NCBI RefSeq assembly: GCF_047200635.1
Contig: NZ_JBJZOI010000015.1
Coordinates: 1-64,000 of the forward strand
From: Saccharopolyspora_C sp047200635
GTDB lineage: Bacteria > Actinomycetota > Actinomycetes > Mycobacteriales > Pseudonocardiaceae
Reading direction: 5' to 3'
DNA: 64,000 bases
Of this stretch, positions 42,310 through 51,817 are shown in pieces (position 1 is the stretch's first letter; the number at the start of each line of letters is the position of its first letter). The notes beneath the pieces were generated by a model. It had not been told where the DNA came from, ran no database searches, and saw only the letters and a list, made by a program, of their open reading frames with translations. The translations under genes were made by a program, and so were the position numbers.

Positions 42310-43923
42310 TCACATCCGGAAGACGCCGTAGCCGACCGGCTCCAGCGGCGCGTTCGCGGCGGCCGACAACGCCAGGCCGAGCACGGAGCGGGTCTGCCTC
42401 GGGTCGATGACGCCGTCGTCCCACAACCGGGCCGTCGAGTAGTACGGGTGCCCCTGCTGCTCGTACTGGTCGCGGATCGGCTGCTTGAACTCGTCCTCGG
42501 CCTCGGCGGACCACTCCTCGCCGCGCGCGTCGAACTGATCGCGGCGGACGGTGGCCAGCACGGAGGCGGCCTGCTCGCCGCCCATCACGGAGATCCGCGC
42601 GTTCGGCCACATCCACAGGAACCGCGGCGAGTACGCCCGCCCGCACATCGAGTAGTTGCCCGCGCCGAAGGAGCCGCCGATGACCACGGTGAACTTCGGC
42701 ACCCGGGCGCAGGCGACGGCGGTGACCATCTTCGCGCCGTGCTTGGCGATGCCGCCCGCCTCGTACTCCTGGCCGACCATGAAGCCGGAGATGTTCTGCA
42801 GGAACACCAGCGGGATCGAGCGCTTGTCGCAGAGCTCGATGAAGTGCGCGCCCTTGAGCGCGGACTCGCCGAACAGGATGCCGTTGTTGGCCACGATCCC
42901 CACCGGGTGGCCGTGCAGCCTGGCGAAGCCGGTGACCAGCGTCGTGCCGTAGTCGCGCTTGAACTCCTGGAAGCGGCTGCCGTCGACGATCCGGGCGATC
43001 ACCTCGTGCACGTCGTAGGGGGTGCGGCTGTCGGTCGGCACGGCCGCGCAGAGCTCCTCGGGCGGCACCAGCGGTTCCTCGGCCGGCAGCACGTCCCAGG
43101 GCCGCGGCGCGCGGGGGCCGAGGGTGGCGACGATGGAGCGCAGGATCCGCAGCGCGTCCGCGTCGTCCTCGGCGAGGTGGTCGGTGACCCCGGAGGTGCG
43201 GGCGTGCAGGTCGCCGCCGCCGAGCTCCTCGGCGGTGACCTCGGCCCCGGTGGCTGCCTTCACCAGCGGCGGGCCACCGAGGAAGATCGTCCCCTGCTCG
43301 CGCACGATCACCGCTTCGTCGCTCATCGCCGGGACGTAGGCGCCGCCCGCCGTGCAGGAGCCGAGCACGGCGGCGAGCTGCGGGACGCCGCGCGCGGACA
43401 GCGTGGCCTGGTTGTAGAAGATCCGCCCGAAGTGCTCGCGGTCCGGGAAGACGTCGTCCTGCCTGGGCAGGAACGCACCCCCCGAGTCCACCAGGTACAG
43501 GCAGGGGAGGTTGTTGTGCAGCGCGACCTCCTGGGCGCGCAGGTGCTTCTTGACCGTCAGCGGGTAGTAGGTGCCGCCCTTGACGGTGGCGTCGTTGGCG
43601 ACGATCACGCACTCGCGCCCGGAGACGCGGCCGATGCCGGTGATGATCCCGGCGGAGGGCGCGTCCCCGTCGTAGAGACCGTGCGCGGCCAGCGGGGAGA
43701 GCTCCAGGAAGGGGGAGCCGCGGTCCAGCAGGGCGTCCACCCGGTCGCGGGGCAGCAGCTTGCCGCGCTCCACGTGGCGGCGGCGGGACTTCTCCGGCCC
43801 GCCGAGGCGGGCCTGCGCGAGGCGGGCGTTGAGGTCGTCGACCAGGGCGGCGTGCTCGGCGGCGAACCGCGAGGGCCGCTCCGCCTCCGGGTCGAGCGTG
43901 CTGGTCAGGACGGGTGCATCCAC
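42310..43923 (-). CDS. accD1: Acyl-CoA carboxyltransferase subunit, methylcrotonyl-CoA carboxylase beta-like (AccD1)
   Basis: A 537-residue carboxyltransferase with two crotonase-fold halves. The AGGAYVPAMSDEAVIV sequence around residue 200 and the NNGILFGESALKGAHFIELC segment are typical of 3-methylcrotonyl-CoA carboxylase beta subunits. Start is GTG 43923, which has GGGAGGAAA just upstream; an in-frame ATG at 43968 would lie inside the operator palindrome. First gene of the operon with accA1 and the acyl-CoA dehydrogenase, likely repressed by the divergent TetR protein. Confidence 0.92.
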   Translation of the reverse strand: MDAPVLTSTLDPEAERPSRFAAEHAALVDDLNARLAQARLGGPEKSRRRHVERGKLLPRDRVDALLDRGSPFLELSPLAAHGLYDGDAPSAGIITGIGRVSGRECVIVANDATVKGGTYYPLTVKKHLRAQEVALHNNLPCLYLVDSGGAFLPRQDDVFPDREHFGRIFYNQATLSARGVPQLAAVLGSCTAGGAYVPAMSDEAVIVREQGTIFLGGPPLVKAATGAEVTAEELGGGDLHARTSGVTDHLAEDDADALRILRSIVATLGPRAPRPWDVLPAEEPLVPPEELCAAVPTDSRTPYDVHEVIARIVDGSRFQEFKRDYGTTLVTGFARLHGHPVGIVANNGILFGESALKGAHFIELCDKRSIPLVFLQNISGFMVGQEYEAGGIAKHGAKMVTAVACARVPKFTVVIGGSFGAGNYSMCGRAYSPRFLWMWPNARISVMGGEQAASVLATVRRDQFDARGEEWSAEAEDEFKQPIRDQYEQQGHPYYSTARLWDDGVIDPRQTRSVLGLALSAAANAPLEPVGYGVFRM

Positions 43924-43960
43924 CGAGTTTCCTCCCGATCCGGCGTCTCCCGGGACGACG

Positions 43961-43990
43961 TTAGTCATCGTTAACGTTAACGGTGACTAA
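43961..43990. promoter_or_regulatory. 30-bp palindrome, TetR operator of the leucine-catabolism operon
   Basis: TTAGTCA-CGTTAACGTTAACG-TGACTAA reads the same on both strands except for one base pair in each arm (15-bp arms). It lies in the 91-bp gap between accD1 and the divergent TetR gene and can block both promoters. The central GTTAACGTTAAC is itself a repeat. Confidence 0.85.
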
Positions 43991-44014
43991 CCCCGGCGTC
44001 TAGCATCTCCTCCG

Positions 44015-44584
44015 ATGAACGAACCGGCCAGCGCACGACCGAGCCGCCGCGAGCAGATCCTGGACGCCGCGGCGCGGCTGTTCGCGCGCTACGGCTTCCA
44101 CGGCGTCGGGATCGACGACATCGGCCGCGCCGTCGGCATCTCCGGGCCCGCGCTCTACCGGCACTTCCGGGGGAAGGACGCGATGCTGGCGGAGATGCTG
44201 ACCGGCATCAGCGACCAGCTCCTCGACGCCGGGCGGAGCCGGGCGGCCGCCACCGCCGAGCCGTTGCGCGCGCTGGACGCGCTGGTGCGCAGGCACGTCG
44301 AGTTCGCCCTCACCAACCCGGCGCTGATCTCGGTGCACCTGCGGGACCTGGACAGCCTCGCGGCCGAGGAGCGGCAACGGGTGCGGGAGGCGCAGCGCGG
44401 CTACGTGGAGGTGTGGGTGGAGGTGCTGGTGCGGGCCCGGCCCGAGCTCGACGCGCCCACCGCGCGGGCCTCGGTGCACGCGGTGCTCGGGCTGATCAAC
44501 TCCACGCCGTACAGCAAGCACCTGGACACCACCGCCATGACCGGGTTGCTGCACCGGATGGCGATGGCGGCGCTGCTCGGCTGA
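44015..44584 (+). CDS. TetR family regulator of the acc/fadE operon
   Basis: A 189-residue TetR regulator. N-terminal helix-turn-helix about 10-55 (YGFHGVGIDDIGRAVGISGP and ALYRHFRGKDAML). The C-terminal domain ends with LINSTPYSKHL. It is divergent from accD1 across a 30-bp palindrome, as Rv2506 is next to the accD1 cluster in M. tuberculosis. Likely an acyl-CoA-responsive repressor of leucine catabolism. Start ATG 44015 with CTCCTCC region upstream not matching a ribosome site well. Confidence 0.88.
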   Translation: MNEPASARPSRREQILDAAARLFARYGFHGVGIDDIGRAVGISGPALYRHFRGKDAMLAEMLTGISDQLLDAGRSRAAATAEPLRALDALVRRHVEFALTNPALISVHLRDLDSLAAEERQRVREAQRGYVEVWVEVLVRARPELDAPTARASVHAVLGLINSTPYSKHLDTTAMTGLLHRMAMAALLG

Positions 44585-44731
44585 AACCTCTCCCGGCGCG
44601 CGGGCCGGAGATCACCCGCCCGTTCGGGCGCACCGGATTGCAGCGGCCCCGGCACGGCCGGAAACTCCGCTTGGGCGGCATCCGCCCAGCTCAGCACGCT
44701 CGGCCGCGATCCCGCACCCGAAGGAGCAGGC

Positions 44732-46435
44732 ATGGCCACCACGCAGCCCTGGCCGACCGCGATCCCCACCCGCGAGCGCACCACCGCGCCCCGCCCCGGG
44801 AAGGGATCGGCGCTCGCCGCCCTGGTGCGCACCACCGACCCGAAGGTGATCGGGAAGCTCTACCTGGTCACGGCCTTCGGGTTCTTCCTGGCCGGCGGCG
44901 CGATGGCGCTGCTGATCCGGGGTGAGCTGGCTCAGCCGGGCCTCCAGTTCCTCTCCCAGGAGCAGTACAACCAGCTGTTCACCATGCACGGCACGATCAT
45001 GCTGCTGCTGTTCGCGACGCCGATCGTGTTCGGGTTCTCCAACATCGTGCTGCCGTTGCAGATCGGCGCACCGGACGTGGCGTTCCCCCGGCTGAACGCG
45101 TTCAGCTACTGGCTGTTCCTGTTCGGCGGGCTGCTCGTGGTCAGCGGGTTCCTGCTGCCCGCCGGGGCGGCGGACTTCGGCTGGACCGCCTACGCACCGC
45201 TGTCGCGCTCGATCTACACCGCGGGCATCGGCGGCGACGTGTGGATCACCGGCCTGGTGGTGAGCGGGCTGGGCACCATCCTCGGCGCGGTCAACATGAT
45301 CACGACGACGGTGTGCCTGCGAGCGCCGGGGATGACGCTGTGGCGGATGCCCATCTTCACCTGGAACGTCCTGGTCACCAGCGTGCTGGTGCTGATCGCG
45401 TTCCCGCTGCTGACCGCCGCGCTGTTCGGCCTGCTGGCCGACCGGCACTTCGGCTCGCACGTGTTCGACCCGGCCACCGGCGGGGCCATCGCCTACCAGC
45501 ACCTGTTCTGGTTCTTCGGGCACCCGGAGGTCTACATCGTGGCGCTGCCGTTCTTCGGCATCGTCACCGAGATCTTCCCGGTGTTCAGCCGGAAGCCCGT
45601 GTTCGGCTACACCGGGCTGGTGTTCGCGACGCTGCTGATCGGCGGGCTCTCGGTGGTCGTGTGGGCGCACCACATGTTCGCCACCGGCGCGGTGCTGCTG
45701 CCGTTCTTCTCGTTCGCCACCTTCCTCATCGCGGTGCCGACGGGGGTGAAGTTCTTCAACTGGCTCGGCACCCTGTGGCGCGGGCAGCTGACCTTCGAGA
45801 GCCCGATGCTGTTCTCCCTCGGCTTCCTGGCGACCTTCCTGCTCGGCGGGCTCACCGGGGTGCTGCTGGCGGCACCTCCGCTGGACTTCCACGTGCACGA
45901 CACGTACTTCGTGGTGGCGCACTTCCACTACGTGCTGTTCGGGACGATCGTGTTCGCGGTGTTCGCCGGGATGTACTTCTGGTTCCCCAAGATCACGGGC
46001 CGGATGATGGACGAGCGGCTGGGGAAGGTGCACTTCTGGCTGACCTTCATCGGCTTCCACACCACCTTCCTGGTGCAGCACTGGCTGGGCGGGGCGGGGA
46101 TGCCGCGGCGCTACGCCGACTACCTGGCCTCGGACGGCTTCACCGGGATGAACGTGGCCTCGACGGTCGGCTCCTTCATCCTCGGCACCTCGATGCTGCC
46201 GTTCCTGTGGAACGTGGCCATGAGCTACCGGTTCGGGACTCCGGTTGACGTGGACGATCCGTGGGGGCACGGCAACTCGCTGGAGTGGGCGACCTCCTGC
46301 CCGCCGCCGAGGCACAACTTCACCGAGCTGCCGCGGATCCGCTCGTTCCGGCCCGCCTTCGAGCTGCACTACCCGCACATGCACGCCCGGCTGGCGGCGG
46401 AGGCCCACGTGCACGGCTCGCACGCGCCCTCCTGA
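44732..46435 (+). CDS. ctaD: Cytochrome c oxidase subunit I
   Basis: A 567-residue haem-copper oxidase catalytic subunit with about 12 membrane helices. His86 (TMHGTIM, low-spin haem ligand), His264 and Tyr268 (FFGHPEVYI, CuB ligand and cross-linked Tyr), His313-His314 (WAHHMF) and the VVAHFHYVLF haem a/a3 ligands are all present, so it should be active. Function is reduction of O2 to water coupled to proton pumping in the plasma membrane. No ctaC, ctaE or ctaF gene is adjacent, as in many actinomycetes where ctaD stands alone. Confidence 0.96.
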   Translation: MATTQPWPTAIPTRERTTAPRPGKGSALAALVRTTDPKVIGKLYLVTAFGFFLAGGAMALLIRGELAQPGLQFLSQEQYNQLFTMHGTIMLLLFATPIVFGFSNIVLPLQIGAPDVAFPRLNAFSYWLFLFGGLLVVSGFLLPAGAADFGWTAYAPLSRSIYTAGIGGDVWITGLVVSGLGTILGAVNMITTTVCLRAPGMTLWRMPIFTWNVLVTSVLVLIAFPLLTAALFGLLADRHFGSHVFDPATGGAIAYQHLFWFFGHPEVYIVALPFFGIVTEIFPVFSRKPVFGYTGLVFATLLIGGLSVVVWAHHMFATGAVLLPFFSFATFLIAVPTGVKFFNWLGTLWRGQLTFESPMLFSLGFLATFLLGGLTGVLLAAPPLDFHVHDTYFVVAHFHYVLFGTIVFAVFAGMYFWFPKITGRMMDERLGKVHFWLTFIGFHTTFLVQHWLGGAGMPRRYADYLASDGFTGMNVASTVGSFILGTSMLPFLWNVAMSYRFGTPVDVDDPWGHGNSLEWATSCPPPRHNFTELPRIRSFRPAFELHYPHMHARLAAEAHVHGSHAPS

Positions 46436-46824
46436 GTCCACACAGGACGGACGAGCCGCGGTTGGGCGGTCCGCACAACCCACCGGGACCGATTTGCTGA
46501 CCTCGCACAAATCGTTTCACAACGGGGTCGATCGGGTAACGCGAGCTCTACTGTGGCCGATGCACACCACGGCGCGTTCGCACTGAACCGAACGAGTGGA
46601 AACCGGCCCGGGAGGCAGTGGTCCGCTTCATAGTCCCGCCGGGAACACCGCCCGCGGGCCCTAGTGTTGAACGCGCTCGGGGAGCCGCCAGCGACAGCCG
46701 GACTTCCTGCGAAAGCCCCGATCACCGACGACCGCGCGAAGCACGCGGGGACGGCGCACGTCCCCGGCGGGCGGCGGTGCGGGGCACAGACCCGGCCGGC
46801 ACCTTTCGCACCCAGGAGACGTCC
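46436..46824. other. Intergenic region between ctaD and MFS gene
   Basis: 389 bases with no supported gene. AT-richer sequence around 46490-46560 probably includes the promoter of the transporter gene. No hairpin of note after ctaD was found. Confidence 0.35.
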
Positions 46825-48039
46825 TTGCCCATTGCCCTGTTGGCACTCGCCATCGCAGCTTTCGGCATTGGAACCACCGAGTTCGTGATGATGGGGCTGC
46901 TGCCCGAAGTGGCCTCGAACCTGCACGTGTCGCTGCCCGACGCCAGCGGCTACATCTCGCTGTACGCGCTCGGCGTCGTCATCGGCGCACCGCTGCTCAC
47001 CGCCGGTGGGATGCGGCTGCGCCGCAAGACCGTCCTGATCAGCATGATGGCCCTGTTCGTGGTGGGGAACCTGGCCTCCGCGCTCGCCCCCACCCACGGG
47101 ACGCTGCTGGCCGCCCGGTTCATCGCCGGGCTGCCGCACGGGACCTTCTTCGGCGTCGGCGCGGTCGTCGCCGCCGGGCTGGTCGCCCGGGACAAGCGCG
47201 CCCAGGCCATCTCGATGATGTTCATCGGCCTCACCGTCGCCAACATCGTCGGCGTGCCGCTGGGCACCCTGCTCGGGCAGTCGCTCGGGTGGCGGTTCAC
47301 CTTCGGCGTCGTCGCGGTCATCGGCGTGATCGCCCTGATCGCGGTCGCGGCGCTGGTCCCGCAGCAGCCCAAGCCCACCGACGTGAGCCTGCGCGGCGAG
47401 CTCGTCGCGTTCCGCCGCCCGCAGGTGTGGCTCGCGTTCGCCGTGGTGGTGTTCGGCTTCGCCGCCACGTTCTCGTTCTACAGCTACATCAAGCCGCTGC
47501 TCACCGACGTCACCGGCTTCAGCCCCACCGCCGCGACCGCGCTGCTGGCGCTGTTCGGCCTGGGCATGACCGCGGGCACCGTGCTCGGCGGACGGCTCGC
47601 GGACAAGGCGCCGATGCGGACGCTGTACGTCTTCCTCGGGCTGCTCGCGGTGACGTTGGCGATGTTCCTGTTCACCGCGCAGAGCATGGTGCTCACCGCG
47701 ATCAACGTGTTCGCGGTCGGCCTCGCCGGGTTCGCCGCCATCCCGAGCATCCAGGCCCGGATCCTGGACCAGGCGAAGGAGGCCCCGGCGCTGGGCTCGG
47801 CGAGCATCCAGTCCACCTTCAACATCGCTAACTCGCTCGGCGCCTACCTGGGCGGCCTGGTCATCGCCGGCGGGTTCGGGCTGACCGCGCCCAGCTGGGT
47901 CGGTGCGCTGCTGGCCCTGGTCGGGCTCGGCTTCGCGCTGCTCTCGGGCTGGCTGGACCGGTCGCCGCGCTCCGGCGAGCTCGTCGCCTCGCACCGCGCC
48001 GAGGCGGAACGCGCGGGGGCCCCCGCGGCCGCGCGCTGA
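46825..48039 (+). CDS. MFS transporter, AraJ/drug-efflux type
   Basis: A 404-residue transporter with 12 membrane helices. The IAAFGIGTTEFVMMGLLPEV N-terminus and the GRLADKAPMRT inter-helix loop match the DHA1/AraJ-type exporters of sugars or drugs. Start is TTG 46825, which has AGGAGA at ideal spacing; no ATG or GTG gives as complete a first helix. Ends with an Ala/Arg-rich cytosolic tail. A strong terminator follows. Confidence 0.85.
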   Translation: MPIALLALAIAAFGIGTTEFVMMGLLPEVASNLHVSLPDASGYISLYALGVVIGAPLLTAGGMRLRRKTVLISMMALFVVGNLASALAPTHGTLLAARFIAGLPHGTFFGVGAVVAAGLVARDKRAQAISMMFIGLTVANIVGVPLGTLLGQSLGWRFTFGVVAVIGVIALIAVAALVPQQPKPTDVSLRGELVAFRRPQVWLAFAVVVFGFAATFSFYSYIKPLLTDVTGFSPTAATALLALFGLGMTAGTVLGGRLADKAPMRTLYVFLGLLAVTLAMFLFTAQSMVLTAINVFAVGLAGFAAIPSIQARILDQAKEAPALGSASIQSTFNIANSLGAYLGGLVIAGGFGLTAPSWVGALLALVGLGFALLSGWLDRSPRSGELVASHRAEAERAGAPAAAR

Positions 48040-48049
48040 CGCGACACCC

Positions 48050-48083
48050 GAACGGGCCGATCACCTCGGTGGTCGGCCCGTTC
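48050..48083 (+). terminator. Hairpin terminator after MFS gene
   Basis: A perfect 11-bp stem (48050-48060 with 48073-48083); its 12-base loop pairs further (CACC/GGTG). It lies 10 bases after the stop codon and is followed by TCGTT. Confidence 0.8.
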
Positions 48084-48360
48084 TCGTTGCGCCGTCCGGG
48101 TGGCCCGGGCGTGACCCACCGTGATCATCTGGCCGGGTTTGGCTCCCCCCGACCGGGGAAAGCCTGGGCACGGCGAGTGCCACGAGTCCAGGTGGGAAGC
48201 GCTGGTCGCCGGATAGCTTCGGCCGGGGGCGCGTGCTGTGATGGAAGACGCCCTGGGCCGGGAATCCGCGAGCCGGGCCAGCGGGTTGCACCTGGGTGGT
48301 GATCCGCCGGGTCGCGGAGACGACCCGGCAACGTCCGACCTGTGGGAGGAACGAGACCAG

Positions 48361-49191
48361 ATGACCCGGGTTCCCAACGTCACGCTCAACACCGGTGCGC
48401 AGATGCCGCAGCTCGGGTTCGGCGTCTTCCAGGTGCCACCGGACCAGGTGGTCGAGCCGGTGCTCGCGGCGATCGAGGCCGGTTACCGCAGCATCGACAC
48501 CGCCGCCGTCTACGGCAACGAGGAGGGCGTCGGCAAGGCGATCGCCGAGTCGGGGGTGCCGCGAGAGGACCTGTTCGTCACGACCAAGCTGTGGAACGAC
48601 CGGCAGGGCTACGACAGCACCTTCGAGGCCTTCGACGAGAGCCTCACCAAGCTCGGCCTCGACTACGTGGACCTGTACCTGATCCACTGGCCGGTCGCGG
48701 CGAAGGATCGCTACGTCGAGACCTGGAAGGCGTTCGAGAAGCTGCACGCCGAGGGCCGCGCGAAGGCCATCGGGGTGTCGAACTTCCAGATCCCGCACCT
48801 GCGCAGGCTCTTCGAGGAGACCGGCGTGGTTCCCGCGCTGAACCAGATCGAGCTGCACCCGCACTTCCAGCAGGGCGACCTGCGCGCGTTCCACCAGGAG
48901 CACGGCATCCACACCGAGGCGTGGGGCCCGCTCGGCCAGGGCAAGGGGCTGCTCGACGAGCCCACCCTGTCCTCGCTGGCGGAGAAGTACGGCAAGACCC
49001 CGGCGCAGATCGTGCTCCGCTGGCACCTGCAGCTGGGAAACGTGGTGATCCCGAAGTCGGCGACGCCGTCCCGGATCCGGCAGAACGTCGAGGTGTTCGA
49101 CTTCGAGCTCGCCGAGGACGACATGGCGGTGATCGCGGGCCTGGAGACCGGGCAGCGCGGCGGTGCCGACCCGGACGTCATGGGCTCCTGA
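48361..49191 (+). CDS. Aldo/keto reductase (2,5-diketo-D-gluconate reductase-like)
   Basis: A 276-residue NADPH-dependent AKR with the full tetrad: Asp46 and Tyr51 (SIDTAAVYGNE), Lys76 (VTTKLW) and His109 (YLIHWPV). NADPH-site sequences IPKSATPSRIRQN are present near the C-terminus. Start is ATG 48361 with GGGAGGAA ten bases upstream; the longer frame from 48238 is non-coding. Substrate range is not predictable; cytosolic. Confidence 0.9.
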   Translation: MTRVPNVTLNTGAQMPQLGFGVFQVPPDQVVEPVLAAIEAGYRSIDTAAVYGNEEGVGKAIAESGVPREDLFVTTKLWNDRQGYDSTFEAFDESLTKLGLDYVDLYLIHWPVAAKDRYVETWKAFEKLHAEGRAKAIGVSNFQIPHLRRLFEETGVVPALNQIELHPHFQQGDLRAFHQEHGIHTEAWGPLGQGKGLLDEPTLSSLAEKYGKTPAQIVLRWHLQLGNVVIPKSATPSRIRQNVEVFDFELAEDDMAVIAGLETGQRGGADPDVMGS

Positions 49192-49201
49192 CCGAGTCCG
49201 T

Positions 49202-49236
49202 CGGAGGCCCGCCCGGTACGCCCGGGCGGGCCTCCG
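49202..49236. terminator. Bidirectional 15-bp hairpin terminator
   Basis: A perfect stem (49202-49216 with 49222-49236) and 5-base loop, 10 bases past the aldo/keto reductase stop and downstream of the convergent monooxygenase gene. Confidence 0.8.
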
Positions 49237-49350
49237 GCGCGTCGGGCGGGCGATCCCGTCAGCGGAGCGGCCGCCGGGCAGCGGGAGCCGGAGCCCCCGG
49301 ATAGCCCGCGAGGCGGAGCCGCCAGCGGGTCGTGGGACCGCAGAGCCGGT

Positions 49351-50481
49351 TCAGGCGGGAACGGGCCGCAGCACGGTGCTGCCGGAGCGCAGGGACGCGA
49401 CCTGGCTGCGGGTGGCGATCCACTTCGGCAGCCGCCCGACCCGTTGCAGCGGCGTCCTGCGCTGAGCGGAGGTGAACGCCGCGGTCCGCGAGACCTTGAG
49501 CACCCGGGAGCGCCGCTGCTGCTCGTAGGCGCGCAGCGCCCGCTCCGGCGGGCCCTCCACCTCGGCGAGCCGGTGCGACAGCAGCCAGGCGTCCTCCAAG
49601 GTCTGGTTCGCGGCCTGGGCCACCGCGGGCGGCATCGCGTGCACGGCGTCGCCGAGCAGCGTGCTGCGCCCGCCGCCCCAGACCCGGGGGACGACGTGCC
49701 GGATGTGCGGGAAGAAGCCGAGGTCGTCCGGTCCGATCTCCGCCAGCAGCCCCCGCACCGGGTCCGGCCAGCCGGTGAACATCCGCCGCAGGTCCCGCAC
49801 CGACAGCGGGGCGTCGCCCTCGCGCCACGGCATGTCGAACCACCAGTGCAGCAGGCCGTTCCCGGCGGGGATGAAGCCGCAGTGCGCGTCCCGCCCGGCG
49901 ATGTTGACCGTCTGGTGCCCGTGCGCGATGGGCTGATCGCTGATCGTGAGGCCCTGCCAGCTGGCCCAACCGGTGAGCCGCGCCGGGCCGCCGCCCAGCA
50001 CCTCCCGGCGCACCACTGACCGCTGGCCGTCGGCACCGATCACCAGGTCGCCCTCGGCGCTGGTGCCGTCGGCGAAGTCGACGACGACCGAGTCCGCGGT
50101 CTCGGTGACGGCGATGCAGCGGCGGCCGAAGTGCAGCACGTGCGCGGGCAGTGCGGCGGCGATCTTGCCGGTGAGCAGGCGACGCGGGGTCTCGATGGTG
50201 GGGTGGCCGAGGCGTTCGGTGACGTCGGCGAGGTCGGCCTCCCAGAGCAGCCGACCGGACTCCGTGATCGACTTCAGGCTGTGCAGGACGCGCCCGACGT
50301 CCTCCAGGGTGATCCCCAGGTGGCCGAGCGCGGCGGTGCCGTTGCTCCAGATGGTCACCGCGGCGCCACCGTCGCGCAGGCCGTCCGCGTGCTCGAAGAC
50401 CGCGACGTCGTGACCGGCGTCGATGAGGCCCTTGGCCACCGCGAGGCCACCGACTCCGGCTCCGATGACGAGAACGCGCAT
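49351..50481 (-). CDS. FAD-dependent monooxygenase (PHBH-like)
   Basis: A 376-residue group A flavin monooxygenase. Rossmann motif VLVIGAGVGGLAVAKGL at the N-terminus, the DG motif VIGADGQRSVVRRE (about 157-170) and the GD motif STLLGDAVHAMPP (about 280-292) are intact. Substrate is likely an aromatic or polyketide-like molecule. Start is ATG 50481 (an ATG at 50490 is the alternative). It is divergent from the MetE-like gene. Confidence 0.87.
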   Translation of the reverse strand: MRVLVIGAGVGGLAVAKGLIDAGHDVAVFEHADGLRDGGAAVTIWSNGTAALGHLGITLEDVGRVLHSLKSITESGRLLWEADLADVTERLGHPTIETPRRLLTGKIAAALPAHVLHFGRRCIAVTETADSVVVDFADGTSAEGDLVIGADGQRSVVRREVLGGGPARLTGWASWQGLTISDQPIAHGHQTVNIAGRDAHCGFIPAGNGLLHWWFDMPWREGDAPLSVRDLRRMFTGWPDPVRGLLAEIGPDDLGFFPHIRHVVPRVWGGGRSTLLGDAVHAMPPAVAQAANQTLEDAWLLSHRLAEVEGPPERALRAYEQQRRSRVLKVSRTAAFTSAQRRTPLQRVGRLPKWIATRSQVASLRSGSTVLRPVPA

Positions 50482-50619
50482 CGTATCCATCCGTCCTGCG
50501 AAGCTGGCTGGCTCGGCGATTTTAGCCAACCGTCCGGCGATTCCGACTTGTCGCTCCTCACATACAGTGATGAACGTCTCCCGAATGGAGTAATGGCGGC
50601 GGTTGATCCGCTGAGCGGC

Positions 50620-50637
50620 AGCGGGTAGCCACCCGCT
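50620..50637 (+). promoter_or_regulatory. Hairpin in the 5' leader of the MetE-like gene
   Basis: A perfect 7-bp stem AGCGGGT/ACCCGCT with a 4-base loop, 28 bases upstream of the start codon and just before the GGAGGA ribosome site. It could modulate translation; there is no riboswitch core I can recognise. Confidence 0.3.
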
Positions 50638-50665
50638 TCCCACGGAGGAAGTAGGTTGCGGGGGC

Positions 50666-51778
50666 ATGAGCCCCCGCGTAGCCCCGCCCTTCCGCGCCGA
50701 TCACGTCGGCAGCCTGCTCCGCCCGCCCCACCTGCTCGCCGCCCGCGACGAGCACGCCGCGGGCCGCCTCGACACCGCCGAACTCACCCGGATCGAGGAC
50801 GAGGCGATCACCGACGTGGTCGCCATGCAGGAGGAGGTCGGCCTCTTCAGCGCCACCGACGGCGAGTTCCGCCGCGATTCGTGGCACCTCGACTTCCTGC
50901 GCGAGCTGCGGGGCGTCACCCCGGCCCAGGACGGCGAGCTGACCATGCGCTTCCGGAACGAAGGCGGGGACGTCGAGTTCCACGCCCCGCAGCTGCGGGT
51001 CGACGGCCGGATCGGCCTGGAACGCACGATCTTCGAGGAGGCGTTCACCGCGCTGGCCGACCGCGTCAGCACCGCGACGCCGAAGATCACCATCCCGTCC
51101 CCGGGAATGCTGCGGGGCCGGGCGGAGGTGGACCGGGAGGTCTACCCGGACCTCGCCGAGTTCCGGGCCGACCTCGCGGCCGCCTACCGCGACCAGGTGC
51201 GCGGGCTGGCCGGGCTCGGCTGCCACTACCTGCAGCTCGACGACACCGGCCTCGCCTACCTGAACGACCCGGCGCAGCGCGAGCGGATCGCGGCGGCCGG
51301 CGGGGACCCCGCGCACGAGCACGAGCGGACCGTCGAGCTGATCAACGACTCGATCCGGGAGCGGCCCGCCTCGATGGCGGTGACCACGCACCTGTGCCGG
51401 GGCAACTACCGCTCGTCCTGGATGGCCAAGGGCGGCTACGAGCACGTCGCCGAGGCGGTGTTCGGCGGGCTCGAGGTGGACGGGTTCTTCCTGGAGTTCG
51501 ACGACGAGCGCTCCGGCGGCTTCGAGCCGCTGCGCTTCGTGCCGAAGGGCAAGCTCGTCGTGCTGGGGCTGGTGACCACCAAGAGCGGCGAGCTGGAGTC
51601 CTCCGACGACCTCCGGCGACGAATCGACGAGGCCGCGCGGTACGTCGACCTGGACCAGCTGTGCCTGTCGCCGCAGTGCGGTTTCGCCTCCACCCGGGAG
51701 GGGAACGCGCTGAGCTACGAGCAGCAGGTGGCGAAGCTGCGGCTGGTCGTGCGGACCGCGCAGCAGGTGTGGGGCTGA
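50666..51778 (+). CDS. MetE C-terminal domain-like protein (cobalamin-independent methionine synthase family)
   Basis: A 370-residue TIM-barrel protein of the UROD/MetE-like family, related to Bacillus YxjG. Zinc-ligand segments TTHLCRGN (His and Cys) and LSPQCGFAST (Cys) and the LQLDDTGLAYL strand are visible. The start MSPRVAPPFRADHVGSLLRP is typical. It lacks the N-terminal MetE half, so methyl-donor specificity may differ from true MetE; homocysteine or another thiol acceptor is likely. GGAGGA precedes the ATG at about 17 bases. Confidence 0.82.
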   Translation: MSPRVAPPFRADHVGSLLRPPHLLAARDEHAAGRLDTAELTRIEDEAITDVVAMQEEVGLFSATDGEFRRDSWHLDFLRELRGVTPAQDGELTMRFRNEGGDVEFHAPQLRVDGRIGLERTIFEEAFTALADRVSTATPKITIPSPGMLRGRAEVDREVYPDLAEFRADLAAAYRDQVRGLAGLGCHYLQLDDTGLAYLNDPAQRERIAAAGGDPAHEHERTVELINDSIRERPASMAVTTHLCRGNYRSSWMAKGGYEHVAEAVFGGLEVDGFFLEFDDERSGGFEPLRFVPKGKLVVLGLVTTKSGELESSDDLRRRIDEAARYVDLDQLCLSPQCGFASTREGNALSYEQQVAKLRLVVRTAQQVWG

Positions 51779-51817
51779 CCGCCCCCGATGCGTGCGGGCG
51801 CGGCGCGCCCGCGATGA

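Noticed and set aside
40356..42410. A 684-codon plus-strand frame opposite accA1
   Set aside because: Antisense to a clear biotin carboxylase/BCCP gene; no domain in the translation.
44612..46510. A 632-codon minus-strand frame opposite ctaD
   Set aside because: It is antisense to an unambiguous cytochrome oxidase gene and rich in Gln/His/Arg/Pro only.
50581..50665. SAM riboswitch in front of the MetE-like gene
   Set aside because: Only one short hairpin is present in the roughly 80-base leader, without the conserved core elements of a SAM riboswitch.
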